NCBI RefSeq assembly: GCF_033568475.1
Contig: NC_133123.1
Location: forward strand, 190,935,821-190,999,820
Length of the DNA stretch: 64,000 nucleotides
Origin: Henckelia pumila
Lineage: Eukaryota > Streptophyta > Magnoliopsida > Lamiales > Gesneriaceae
Direction: 5' to 3'
Position numbers and translations under genes: made by a program. Of this stretch, positions 1-10,943 are shown piece after piece; position 1 is the first letter of the stretch; each line of letters begins with the position of its first letter. The notes beneath the pieces are model-generated. The model saw only the letters and a list, made by a program, of their open reading frames with translations, searched no databases and was not told the DNA's origin.

Positions 1-319
1 AAAAACAAAATGAGACAATATGAAATAATGCCAAATAAACCTGAAAATAACACACAATAATGCATACAAAATGAACTTATCAATTACTAATAACAGTGGA
101 ATACGACATGTCTCATGTACAACTTTTCAAATGGTGCCTGATAAGTGTGTTTTATATGCATATTTTTGTGGTGTTTTATGATTGTTTTGTATGAATTCAT
201 GTATTAATGTTGTTGTTTTTAATTAGTTTAAGTATATTTCATGCATTTGTCTGCATAATGTTTCTCGTGGTTTATTTTGTAGGTAATTTCATGAAAAATC
301 AAGATTTGGACAGAGTGTT

Positions 320-513
320 TCTCGCTCGAGCGGATGTTGTGCACTCAACCTCGCTCGAGCGCATGTTGTGCTCGCTCGAGCGAGGTTGAGTGCAGATGGA
401 AAATTACAGAATCACGCTCGCTCGAGCGCGTGTTGTTTCCGCTCGAGCGAGGTGGAAAGTTACGTATACGGCAGAAGTTGTCTCGCTCGAGCGTGTTTTT
501 TCCCCTCGAGCGA
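320..513 (+). repeat. Iterated CGCTCGAGCG palindrome array in LTR U3
   Basis: Seven copies of a motif centred on CTCGAG occur in about 195 bases. Most are the perfect 10-bp palindrome CGCTCGAGCG or an extended form such as CTCGCTCGAGCGAG. Spacing is irregular (about 15-45 bases) and the spacers differ, so this is an iteron-like array and not a simple tandem duplication. It lies 75-270 bases upstream of the TATA-like box at 588, the usual place for LTR enhancer elements. Function is inferred from position only. Confidence 0.75.
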
Positions 514-587
514 GATGGGCGCACATAGTTTTTTATTTTAGAAAGTCTTGCTCGATTTGGACACTATCTTTTAGAGATCTTTGGGCG

Positions 588-596
588 TTTAAATAG
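588..596 (+). promoter_or_regulatory. TATA-like box of the LTR
   Basis: TTTAAATAG lies about 450 bases into the LTR and about 75 bases after the palindrome array. A start site near 620 would leave about 840 bases for R and U5. This is a position-based inference. Confidence 0.45.
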
Positions 597-1469
597 CTTT
601 CTTTCCATCAGATTAATGGGTTCCAAATGCATAGATCGTGAGGAGGTTAGGAGGCTTGGAGATTGGAGATCTGCTCCATCTTCATCAGAATTTCTTCTTC
701 CTTTCTTCTTTTTCTTCTTATTTAATTTTTGAATTATTGTTTTCAATGATTTATTAGTTTTTTTTTCGACCAAGGCCACGTGATTGGGCCGGACAAATCT
801 ATGTAGAAAACTTGGATGTTTGTTTGGGATTTTTTAGATTTGGTTTTATGTTATTGATTATTAGATTTATGTTTGTCTTGTGAATAGCCTGATCAACTAT
901 TTACTTGCATGTTAATAGATTCTAAGTCGACAGAGGAGGAATTGATTTCGATCATTCTAATAATTAACACAAGGTAAAATTGACTAGAAATAATATTCGA
1001 TTTCATCTTGCGGTTTTTGGTGCAAACTGAATTCTCATAGTTCCTAATGCATTTAAATTTGATTATAATTATGCAAATTAATCCTTCAATATTTGAATAG
1101 GTTTAATTGTTATAGAAATAGACCTTTAACAAGTTAGGAGAATCCACCGTAATTTAAGATTTAATCCGAGTCCTGAATCGGCTACATGTTACATGATTTG
1201 TTCGGTACCTACGTGTGTCTTGGTTGGCTTATTTTAATTAGAATTATTATTGAGTTCTAGTTTCTAGTTAATTTCATTATTATTTATTATTTTAAATTCT
1301 TATTTTATTCAATTCATACTCCTTTCTATTATTTTGTCTAGAAAGTAAAATAATCAAATCTTGAGAATTGACAACAATCCCTGTGGGATCGATACTTGGA
1401 CTCATTGTACACTTACTATTACTTGACCTAGTGAACTTGCTAGTTGAAACCGAATTAAGCGGCCAAGTA

Positions 1470-1488
1470 TTTGGCGCCATTGCCGGGG
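1470..1488 (+). promoter_or_regulatory. Primer-binding site
   Basis: TTTGGCGCCATTGCCGGGG follows the LTR end. The same motif, with one base changed, occurs in minus orientation next to the Athila-like LTR at 54404-54421. TGGCGCCGTTGCCGGGGA-type sites are typical of Athila/Tat-group plant Gypsy elements, which places this element near that group. Confidence 0.7.
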
Positions 1489-1768
1489 ATTGTTTAGTTA
1501 ATATTAGGATAGATTATTTGCTTGAGACTAGACATTTTTTTTTTTGCATTTTTTTAATTTTTAATTTTAATTTTTCTTACTTGTGAGGTTCTTGGAGATG
1601 GATCATCGACAGGTGCTCACAAGGTTTGGCCAGCAATACTCGGAACCATTCTATGTTTCTTGGTAGAGATTCAACGATTTGACAAACAGATTTCGATACC
1701 ATGATTTCTCAAACTACACACTAACACAGACTTTTTATTGTGGTTTGGATGAGACAACAAGAAGTTAG

Positions 1769-2346
1769 GTGGATTATGGACCTTTGACCACTGGCAGTCA
1801 CTTGTTTCACAGAGATCACGACAGTGCTATGCACTTGTTAAATGATATGGCAGATTTCGACTACCATTGGCATTGTGATCCTTCACTGCAGGGTTGGAGT
1901 CAACAATATCCTCCAGAATTGAACCCCAAAAATTTTGCGAACCAACCATCGGAGTATCAAGAAGAGTGTATCAGGCATTTTGAAGATCATGTGGCTCAGT
2001 TGGAGAACATTGTGCGACATCAGACAGAGAAAAATAAATTATTGGAAAGTCGCATCAGCTCTTTGAGTCTTTTGGATGAACATATTAAGAGCTTTATAGA
2101 ACCATGTTCTGAGATCTGACAAGAGAATGAAGTAACTGAGCCAGAGCATGAGGAAATAATTTTTGAGGAATCTTCTTGTGAGGATGAGCCAAAAGTAAAC
2201 TTGGAGGAGGAATAAATATACAAGAAGAAAGATTTGACCTCGTCAATGGTCTTTACATGTACACCATTAGAAGATCCTTTCTTGCCATTGACGCCAACTC
2301 CACAGTATTCCATCTTCTATGAGCTTCAGCCTAGATTCGGAGTCTA
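1769..2346 (+). pseudogene. Unrecognised ORF of the non-autonomous LTR element, two in-frame stops
   Basis: An ORF of 116 codons starts at ATG 1769. After TGA at 2117-2119 the same frame stays open with an acidic stretch rich in Glu and Asp. After a TAA near 2213 it stays open again to about 2346. Residues 65-112 look like a coiled coil (HFEDHVAQLENIVRHQ and following heptads). No zinc knuckle, protease, RT or integrase motif is visible and I do not recognise the family. It sits where gag would be, 300 bases after the PBS, so it may be a structural protein or a captured ORF of a non-autonomous family. The frame continuity through both stops suggests recent loss of a protein of about 190 residues. 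Confidence 0.4.
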
Positions 2347-3249
2347 ATTCCAAAAGGAAAAGTTCATACCGAGTATTGCTGGACCGACGAGCTTACAAAG
2401 TCAATATTACGCCAAGCTTGAGGGCGTAGAAAATCAAGATTCATGCGTAGAGTCGTGTGATTTTTACTATGGGCGACAGCCGCTCTTTGATGGCTGCTAT
2501 TGAAAATTCGGGCAATGGACTATAAACTGAGCGCTAACTGGGAGGCAACCCAGTGTTCTCTTTTCTTTATTTTTATTGTTCTTTTTATTTTTATTTTTAT
2601 CTTTTGCTAATTCATCGCCTTACCCGTCGCTTTCCATGTTTAATAGGTTGCTCCGTGAAGTGAAGTTGCTATTGGAGTTCTGCAGTCAGAGGAAGAGGAT
2701 GAATCTAAAACCAGGGGAGTGTTAGTTTTGTTCTCATTGCATTTATGTTTGTATTTTCATGTGTTTGTTCGTTTCTACATTTTGTTCATTGTTCTGAAGT
2801 ATTGAGAGCAATGCTTTGGATAATTATGGGGGGGGTTTTCTAGTATTTTATTGGTGTGTCGTGTTTGTGTTGCATCTGTCATGTTTTAGTTTGTTTGCAT
2901 ATAGTTCGTGTCAGTTTTGTTGTTTTTTGCATGTGTGCTAAATGGATGATAATTGGGAGCCGATGATGATATGAAGTTATGAATTTTGTGGAAGAATTTT
3001 TTTTTTAAAGTTTTGCTCTTGATTTGACATGAGAAACTGTAGCTTGACCGTGAATATTTTTAAGTACACGTGTTAGACCAGTGAAATGTAGTGATATAAT
3101 TGATGATGTTTGTGCCTGTTTGACCATTGCACGACAATAGGTGTCTGTTGATCTTGATTGTGTTCTTTGAGTTTCAATGAGTTTCTGACATTGCACATAT
3201 GATCTTGGGCGCATCAAATGAATTTTTATTAAAACTTTTTGTGAATAAT
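2347..3249 (+). other. Internal non-coding region of the LTR element
   Basis: No convincing ORF or protein similarity was seen. The stretch after the ORF contains GCTAACTGGGAGGCAACCCAG-like sequence near 2530 and long T-rich tracts. The region shows no gag, pol or env signature, which supports a non-autonomous element. Confidence 0.4.
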
Positions 3250-3545
3250 TTAACTCCATCCGGGTTATGAGCAAGGGATTGAATCCTAATCACCTTAATT
3301 TTTGACTAAGTATACGGATTAAATGGGGTTAAGAATTTGAAATTTTAAAATTTTTGAAATAAATCTAATAATGATTCCATCCGGGCCTGGAAAGGGAATT
3401 AAATTCTAATCATCGATCCATGGCTAAGTTTGCAGGTTCAATGTGATTGTATCTCCATCCGGGCTATAGACGAGAAGATTGAAATTCGAATCCTATCTTA
3501 GTTATAGCTAAGTTTGCGGGTAACTATTGGGGCTTAAGAAAACCG
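3250..3545 (+). repeat. Three degenerate copies of a CCATCCGGG repeat
   Basis: The motif CTCCATCCGGG occurs near 3255, 3376 and 3452. Each copy is followed by a similar pattern: an AAGGGATTGAA-like stretch, then a CTAATCA-like stretch, then GGCTAAGTTTGC or a variant. Unit length is about 75-120 bases and copies are diverged. They lie in the untranslated 3' part of the element. Function unknown. Confidence 0.55.
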
Positions 3546-3906
3546 GGTGCAAAATTCATTGGTGCGTAATTTATATCAAGAAACTCGTGTTTTTGTTTAG
3601 AGATTGTTGGGATGAAGGAGAACTTGATTGTGACACTTACACTAATTTTTCATAGGTCGCTAAGCAGTCGTAGGATGGATTCTTTTGAAGTTTCATGTAA
3701 CTGGAATAACATGACACACACACACACATTCACGCTAAACTGATGGTGTATTTTGGAAAATCAGAGGCATTTGTGATTTTTAGTTGTTGGTGTTGGAACT
3801 TATCTGAGGTTGTACTATTCATGATTCGTCCTTACTTATGTTTATGTTTTCATATTGTTTTTGCATGTCTTGCTCGAGGGCGAGCAAGGTTTAAGTAAGG
3901 GAGAAT

Positions 3907-3970
3907 TGATAAGTGTGTTTTATATGCATATTTTTGTGGTGTTTTATGACTGTTTTGCATGCACTCATGT
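3907..3970 (+). mobile_element. 3' LTR start, truncated by nested insertion
   Basis: The first about 64 bases of the LTR repeat here after a purine-rich tract (AAGTAAGGGAGAA, 3893-3905) that fits a polypurine tract. The match to the 5' LTR stops exactly where the TG of another LTR begins at 3971. The remainder of this LTR was not found further right in the window, so the insertion or a later deletion removed it. Confidence 0.7.
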
Positions 3971-4076
3971 TGTGAGACCTCGGTTCTAACCCTCTAACGA
4001 TAATATAAAGTAAACCAACATCAACTATAATTCAAAAGTCAAGGCAAGACAATAAATTTTTCTTTTAAAACAGGGT

Positions 4077-4263
4077 TGCGCTCGATCGCATGAACTCGTG
4101 CGATCGAGCGCACCATTCATGCCTCAAGTACTGCCAGAGAAAACTCGAGCGTTGCGCTCGATCCTATGAACTCGTGGGATCGAGCACACCAATTCTTGCA
4201 AAGTCTCTGCCTCAACACTTTGAAGGGCTGCGCTCGATCGTGTGAACTCGCGCGATCGAGCGC
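4077..4263. repeat. Three long hairpin iterons in LTR
   Basis: 4077-4112 is a perfect 14-bp inverted repeat (TGCGCTCGATCGCA and its complement) around an 8-base spacer TGAACTCG. Near-identical hairpins recur at about 4153-4188 and 4228-4263 with compensating or single changes: the second has CC opposite GG, keeping the pairing. The spacers between copies are unrelated in sequence. Covariation-like changes hint that pairing itself is kept. Confidence 0.75.
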
Positions 4264-5044
4264 GTCCTCTGCCCAGAAAATTCAAAAATAGAACATGCTA
4301 TTAATCAACCTTCAACAACATTTCAAATTAGAAATTACATCATGCAAACATCAATCTTCGATAACCAAAGTCGACTTATTCAATACAACAAGACAACGAA
4401 TTTTAATATCTAAACATGTTCCAACATAACTAGGTAGACATGCTGACACGACTTCTAAACCGAGTTCCACGACTAAATCTATCTCTTGTTGCTAACCGGG
4501 TCTTCGCTGACTTGAACCTGCCCCACCTGTTTGTTGGAACACGTTCTCGGATTTGTCAGATCTACTACCCATGGCAGCGGAAGTTTAAAAATTTTATTTT
4601 CAGATCTGGAACTATTCCAGATCATGGGTACAAATCCTTACGATTAAAAATAATTGCGTAAAATAAAAACAAGATTTAAATTTTACCTCTCAAGTCTCAA
4701 CTTGAGGTTATGAACTCTAACAGATAAATCTGCTCTTCTTGTATATCCTAGGAACTGATGCCTCGATCAACTCCTGAATCAAGTCCACGAACAGAAATCT
4801 AAACCCTCTGAAAGACTGCACTAGAAAGTCTATCAGAAGTTTCTACGAAGAGATTAATAGATCTGATCTGTTAAACCAGACTGCAATTTTCGAAAATTTC
4901 AGACTGGAATTTCGAACAGAGGAGGGGGAGGGGATCGACCAACCCTAGGAAGACTGCTCTCTAGGTTTCGAAAATTATGAGCTGTTTTTTTTTCTATACT
5001 GGAATAACTTATTTATAACATGGGCTGCTAACAGCTTAGGGCCC

Positions 5045-7003
5045 TGTAACGCCCCGTTTTTATCTTAAATGAGTTTATTTGAGTTAATCGGAGATTACAG
5101 AGTTCACGAGCCGACTTGATTTTGATCAGGGTCCTTTTTGCAAATTTTGGAAATTTCAAAGACTAAAATGCAATTATTGGATTTTATATATTATCTACAC
5201 TTAGAATTGAGATTGAAAAGTCTTCTCCTTCTTCCTTCTTGCACGCCATCTCCATTGAAGCCGATCCATTGAGCCTCCAAGCTTTCTAATTTCAGTCCGA
5301 GCTCGATCCAGCCGTTGGAAATTATTTCTGAAGGCAGATTAGTGATCACTGCAGTGAGAGCTCCGTTATACCGTAAGTATTTCTCCGATCGGATATGTTT
5401 TGTTTTTCGAAGGTTGTTAGAATCTATTTAGATTCTAGTATGTTGTTCTTGGCGGAGTTCTGATCGTTATTATCTGTCGGTTTTGAAATAGAGCGACGTT
5501 CGGAATTGTTATGATTTTTGGAAACCATTTTCAAAAATGTGGGTTTTGAGATTTGTTGGGATTGTCTTGTTGTTGTTGTATTAGCATTGAATTGAGTTGA
5601 TATCGGCAATGAACTGCTGTCTGCGTTTCCGGTTTGTTCAGTTTCTAGCCGTTATGCCGTCGGTTTGAGTTTTGGGATTTCGAACCGTTTTTGAGTTGTT
5701 GAACTTGGCTTGCATGTTGATCATGGTTATTGATATTTGATTTGTATCTGAACAAATTCGTTTGGAGTTTGTCAAGCCCAGGGTTAACAGCATTTGTTCG
5801 TTTCAGAGATTTAGACGAAGAACGGTATAGAGAATTACCTTGAGCCTTGTTGTTGTTTAGATTGGTTAGACTTTGATTCAATCTTTTGTTGTAGCTTCCC
5901 AGAAGTTGGAACTACTGTCTTGAAAGGTAAAAGCAGTCATCGTAGTGGGATAGCATACTCGGGACAGTTGGTTCTCGAGTTTCCCCTTTTAAATCACATA
6001 TTGCATCTACACTTGTTCTAGCATGAGGAACTTGTGTTTTGTTGATTGAATTTTCTTTTGACTATGTGGCTTATGTTTTATGTTTCTGTTATGCATTCAT
6101 CTTGAGCCTACGTTGATTCAGCGGGCAGAACCGCCCTTTTTGTTTGGACGTTTGGGAACTATGATTGAGTGGCCTAGGTCGTAGTCATATCGCCTAGTGC
6201 TAGCATACTCATTATAGTTGCTCAAAGTCTAGAGGAGTGAGATATATGGCACCACCTCGATCGGGAGAGTTGGTGAGTCGTCACATGATCTCATCCTCGG
6301 GATCCCAAAAGCACAGCAGCAATCCCTCGTTTATCAGATTTGATATCCCGGTTTAAAGACATGCATTTCATTTCATTGTTATTGATTACGTTGTTGTCTT
6401 GAAAGCATGTTTATTGTTGTATTACTTGATATGTTTCTTTTACTGGGATTATCATTCTCACCGGTTATCCGGTTGTTGCTTTGTTTTGTATGTGTACTTG
6501 GCAACAGGTGGGTCAGGAACAAGTCAGAAGAGGCATGGTTAGCTTCGAGGGAAAGATGTAGAAGTGAGACTTTGTCTAGAAGTCGATTCCAGCATGTCAA
6601 TCTAGTTTATGTTAGAACATGTTTAGTTATCGAACTTCATCGTTATATTATTGTTGCATGTTCTCGACTTTGGTTTAGTTGTTGAACTCCAGAACTCATG
6701 TTTTAATTTGAGGAATCAAGTTTGTAACGCATGTTTATGTTTCGGAGTATTGTATGGCTTGATGTTCTTGATTTTGGCAATTTCTAGCACCGGAGCAGCC
6801 AGGGAGGCGCGCCCGCGCATCTGCGCCCCTTTCCGGGAAGGGCGTCATGCGCGGCCGCGCCCTTCCGAGCCACGGCGCCATGCGCGCCAGCGCCTGATGA
6901 GGAGCGGCCGCGCGGGCCCTTAAATAAAAAAAAATGTCTTGTCCTTTCCTTGCTTATTAGTTAGTTTACTCATTTATTAGATGTTTAGAACCGAGGTCTC
7001 ACA
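5045..7003 (+). mobile_element. Gypsy-type solo LTR nested in the Copia LTR
   Basis: It starts TGTAACGCCCC, a common start of plant Gypsy LTRs, and ends GGTCTCACA. Flanks GGCCC (5040-5044) and AGCCC (7004-7008) are a 5-bp duplication with one mismatch. No PBS, polypurine tract or coding sequence adjoins it, so it is a solo LTR produced by LTR-LTR recombination. It contains a GC-rich block near its 3' end (6790-6925). It is the innermost of four nested levels and hence younger than the Copia LTR. Confidence 0.8.
6790..6925. repeat. GC-rich palindromic block in solo LTR
   Basis: About 130 bases of very high GC sit in otherwise AT-rich sequence. Short inverted motifs repeat: GGCGCGCCCGCGC, GCGCGGCCGCGCC, GGCGCCATGCGCGCC and GCGGCCGCGCGGGCC. 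In the related minus LTR (3971-9740) the corresponding place near the LTR 3' end holds a different palindrome set (4077-4263). Confidence 0.65.
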
Positions 7004-9740
7004 AGCCCGTTAGTTATAAGTTCAAGTCTAACAAGCAAAGCCCGTATGTTCAGAAATTAATATAAAATTTATCGTGACTCAAATTGATAAACCAATCTTA
7101 CCAATGTGTACAGAAACATTTTCTGCATATTTTAAAGTCAAGATAAATTTTTTGAATCCGAATTCAATGGTTTCCAAAAATGGCATCCCCATGTCATTTT
7201 AGAAAATCTCACTCCCTCTATTCATCAATAATAAGTCCTACTTCTCGTTCGCTAAATTTAACTCATTAAATTTAACTATCTCAACGGGAATTAGAAATCC
7301 ATTACTTGTGTGACCCTCAATGGTTCAGGGATACAGCTAGCCATGGGCTCACAACTCCTTGTGACTCGGAAAAACAATTTCCGACTTTCCTATCGAATCA
7401 TGGTAAGAGCGCCTAGCAACATCGCCCCATGATTCCCTAGGTATCACTGATAGTGCCTGCAAGAACCAGTGGGTTTTGGTTAGCGTACAGTACGGTCCCT
7501 TCATCCATATATCCCGATCGAATAAAAAACCATTGGTATATCGATAGTTGTTCGAGATTCGATAACTATGTAATACATCTTGAAGATCAAATAGTGACAT
7601 CGCATGTGCAATTAGGAAATCAGGTAACCTAAAGCACATCATGTACTCTGGCAGAGATTTGTCACACTAATATCTACTCAGATCGCATAGGATATCCACG
7701 CTCGTAAGCGTGTGGTGAATCCTTGACAACAAAGCATTGACTCCTATATGTGTCATAACTGTACCCAATCTCGACACCTGATGACCTCATGGATTCGGTA
7801 AACGAGTCAAAGTATAGTACTAGCATATAGAGTCTCCATGATGTTTCAAGTAGTAAGGACTAATGGTGTACAACCAAAACCACGGACTTATCCACTCAAT
7901 AAGTGAGAACCACTTGGAAAGTCCGAATAGGGTAGTTCGATCATTCATCCAATGAATATCCATTTGCATGCTTTGAACATCTCCATGTTCCATACCAATG
8001 AAACGTGATACTCGGCATATCAAATGCTAGTCTCAATATCGAGCGATCCTTATCCTTATTACAGACGGCTCAATTGACTAGGAACATGTTTAGAATATAC
8101 AGTGATTACAAGATGTGTTTCAATAGTCATCCATATCCACTATCACATCTTACATGCACTCTAGTATATTCAAGGTCTTTATATAAACATCGTATAGTAT
8201 GTCACAACATAACAATATGACAAAAGATAAATTAAATTCCAATAAAGAGTGTAAATTACATTAAACAAAGATTGTTTACAATAAGAGTCACCAATAACCC
8301 TCAGCCAAAAGTTGGCTAGCGGGGCACCCACTCTTTCACTGTTGCCAAGTACACATACAAAACAAAGAAACATCCGGATAACTCCGGTGAGAAAGATATT
8401 TCCAGTAAAAGCAACATAAAAAGTAATACAACAACAAACATGCTTTCAAGACAACAACGTAATCAATATCAACGTAATGAAATGCATGTCTTTAAATCGG
8501 GATATCAATTCTGAGAAACGAGGGATTGCTGATGTGCTTTTGGGATCCCGAGGATGAGATCACGTAACGACTCACCGACTCTACCAATCGAGGTGGTGCC
8601 ATGTATCCTACTCCCCTAGACTTTGGTGCGACTAAAAGGAGTATGCTGACACTAGGTGAACCTCTACACCCAGGACACTAAAAGTATAGCCCCCAAAACA
8701 TCTAAACAAAAAGTGGTTGTTCTGCCCGCTGAAATCAAAGGTTTGGCTCAAGATGAATGCATAAGAAAACAAAACCATAAAGCCATATACAAAAGCTAAT
8801 CAACACAAAATACAAGTTCCACGTGCTAGAACAAGTATTGGTGCAAGTATGTGATTTATAAGGGAAACTCGTGAACCAACTGTCCCGAGTATGCTATCCT
8901 GCTAACGATGACTCCTTTTACCTTTCAATACAATAGCTCCAACTCTGGATAAGCTACAATAAAAAGGTTATATCAGAACTATACAACCTAACCACAACAA
9001 CGGCTCAAGTAATCTCTTTACCGTTCTTCGTCCAATCTCTTAGACGATCCAATGCTGTCAACACCAGGCTCAACAACTCCAAACGAATCTGTACGGAGAC
9101 AAAAGATGATCAACAACGACGATCAAACTCAATAGCCAAGTTTAAACAACTCGAAACGGTTCGAAATCCCTAAAACTCAAACCGGCAGCATAACGGCTAT
9201 AAACTGAACAAACCGGAAACGCAGACAGCAGTATATCAACAATACTAACTCATTACAATGCTAAGTCAACAATAACAAGGCAATTCCAACACATCTCAAA
9301 ATCTCATTTTCGAAAATAGGCTCCCAAAAATCATAACAATTCCGAACGTCGCTCTATTTCAAAACCAACAGAGAATAAACGATCGGAACTCCTCCAAGAA
9401 CAACATACTCGAAACTCAATCAATTCTAACAACATTCGAAAAAGAGAATGTATCTGATCATAGAAAAACTTACGATATAACGGAGCTCTCGCTGCAGTGA
9501 TCGCTAATCTGCCTTCAGAATTAAATTCCAACGGCCGGATCGCGCTCGGACTGAATTTCCAAAGCTTGGAAAATCTTGGAGGCGTGAAAATTGAGGGAGA
9601 CGGCTTGGAGGAGGAGGGTGAAGAATATTCCCAAGTCAATCAAGTGGTAGGTAATATATAAAAACCCAAATTTGCATTTTAGTCCCTAAAAAATCCAAAA
9701 TTTGCAAAATAGACCCTGATCAAAATCAAGTCGGCTCTTA

Positions 9741-10419
9741 TCGAGAAGGATAGAAGGAAGGAAGCCATAGCCATTTTTTCACTTAAAAATACAATCCGAC
9801 ATCATTCGGCTGGTAGAATTCGAAGATAATTGCATATTCGCAATCCTCGCGACGAGGGCTATGTTTTGACGTAAGTTTGGTAAGATTATACCAAGTTCTA
9901 ATTTTGAGACGATGTTAGATTCGAGATTTGAGTTGATAAGCATGTTCTCGAGTTGATAGAGATGATATATCTAAAACGGTTTGAGAAAATACCATCGTTT
10001 GAGCATGTTTTTCATTTTTGGATGAATTTTCAAAAAACCCACGTTTTTTGACTGTCGAAATCCGAAAATGATGATGATGTTTTGAATTTATATTGATGAA
10101 TAGATGGTGTTGAGAATTTTAGAATACCCGATATTTAACCGTTATGTCGTCGGTTTGAGTTTTGATGAATTATGGGGTATTTGGATTGAGCTAAGCATTG
10201 AGATATGTTATTGAGAATGTGTGTTATCCATTTCAGATTTGATTCGGAGTTTATCGAATTCGAGTTGCAATAATTCGAGTTTTTTAGAGTTTGATCAAGG
10301 TTTGGATTGATTGTTGCTTTGATATTCGATTATTGGATCAAACAAGAAATTGATATGAACTTTGTATTGTTGTAGCTTGCAAGATTTGAACATTCCAAAC
10401 CGAGAATTGAGGTATGAGC
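9741..10419 (+). mobile_element. Gypsy-type LTR fragment (plus)
   Basis: Blocks such as CCGTTATGTCGTCGGTTTGA near 10139 and TTGTTGTAGCTT near 10369 match the LTR at 5045-7003 in plus orientation at lower identity. The start is not an LTR terminus and abuts the minus LTR at 9740, and the end is cut by the CACTA-like end at 10420. This is a truncated remnant. Confidence 0.5.
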
Positions 10420-10690
10420 CACTACAACAAATATGGATTTTTGCAGCGCGACATCAACGGCGCACAATAAAAGCACGCCGTTTATGTTATTATTCATAGC
10501 GCGCACACAAATGTGCGCTGTTAATATATTGATATTTTATATACATAGTAGTTTCAACGGCGTGCAAGTAAAAGCACGTCGTTAAAAGTTTTATAAACAG
10601 ATTAAAGCTCGTGCGCTGCTAATATTGCGAAAAAATAAAACAGTGTGCGCAGAAAAGCACTCCGTTAAAACTCTTTGATAGCGTGAAATA
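10420..10690. mobile_element. CACTA-type transposon terminus with subterminal repeats
   Basis: The sequence starts CACTACAACAAATATGG, the canonical form of a plant CACTA end. It is followed by repeated subterminal motifs of the type AACGGCGCAC/AAAGCACGCCGTT near 10456-10480, 10556-10582 and 10640-10672, in both orientations, interleaved with GTGCGCTG. Such subterminal iterons are the usual transposase-binding regions of this superfamily. I did not find the opposite terminus (it would end TTGTAGTG), so the right boundary is open and the element may be truncated. It interrupts a Gypsy-type LTR fragment. Confidence 0.6.
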
Positions 10691-10797
10691 AAATTATTTC
10701 TCTCAACTTCATCTGCGCCAGATCCCCTAATCCTAATCTTATTCCACAATTCCATCGGCTCTACATCTCTTGTGCCCTCAATCTCTCGGAATCACAA

Positions 10798-10943
10798 TAT
10801 AATCGGGAAGTTTCTTGAAGGGAAAGGGGGGAAACAGGTTCAGCTTTCGGAGATGGAGATTCACCAGTTATGCGTCTCGGTCGACCAAATCTTCCTATCT
10901 CAACTTTGTATGCTTCGGCTCAAGGCGCAAATCATGATCTGTG
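10798..10943 (+). pseudogene. Captured exon fragment of a PP1 Ser/Thr phosphatase gene
   Basis: The frame reads [18 protein letters not shown], then [16 protein letters not shown], then [11 protein letters not shown]. This matches the N-terminal part of the plant type-one protein phosphatase catalytic subunit (TOPP family), just before its conserved ICGDIHGQ metal-binding motif. The match stops at a GT donor (ATCTGTG followed by GTATCTT), so it looks like an exon with the start of its intron. Later catalytic exons are absent and several conserved residues are changed. It lies 380 bases inside the CACTA-like end, which suggests gene capture by the transposon. Confidence 0.65.

Larger units (their letters stand above)
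139..1465 (+). mobile_element. 5' LTR of a non-autonomous LTR retrotransposon
   Basis: The segment starting TGATAAGTGTG at 139 recurs at 3907 with only a few changes over about 60 bases, which marks both as LTR starts. The 5' LTR ends with CA at 1464-1465, five bases before a primer-binding site at 1470. The LTR is therefore about 1.33 kb. It holds an iterated CTCGAGCG array (320-513) and a TATA-like box (588-596), so U3 and the promoter can be located. The start TGATAAGTG and the PBS type resemble the Athila-like LTR at the right end of the window. The 3' copy is truncated, so no target-site duplication could be checked. Confidence 0.75.
4532..8338 (-). mobile_element. Copia-type solo LTR (minus), interrupted by a Gypsy-type LTR
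   Basis: Parts 4532-5044 and 7004-8338 match, in order, the Copia LTR at 22198-24084 and the reverse complement of 18048-19920. It begins TGTTGGAACACG and ends CACCCACTCTTTCA, equal to the termini of those two LTRs. It is flanked by the exact 5-bp duplication CTGTT. No PBS or internal sequence adjoins it, so it is a solo LTR. At 5044 it is broken by another LTR. Confidence 0.85.
3971..9740 (-). mobile_element. Gypsy-type LTR (minus), split by a nested Copia LTR
   Basis: Left part 3971-4531 and right part 8344-9740 together form one LTR in minus orientation. In plus sense the right part matches the start and middle of the Gypsy-type LTR at 5045-7003: shared GGTGAGTCGT, GGATCCC and CCGTTAT-type blocks and the CAAGTCGGCTC block. 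The left part matches its 3' portion and its terminal GGTCTCACA. The interruption at 4531/8344 carries a perfect 5-bp duplication CTGTT (4527-4531 and 8339-8343), proving that the Copia LTR inserted here. About 60 bases of the LTR start are missing at 9740, where another LTR fragment begins. Confidence 0.75.

Noticed and set aside
320-513. CRISPR-like regular repeats
   Set aside because: Repeats are short palindromes with irregular spacers inside a plant LTR; this is not a bacterial array.
6379-6923. Short ORFs within the solo LTR
   Set aside because: They overlap on both strands within an LTR and show no protein family signal.
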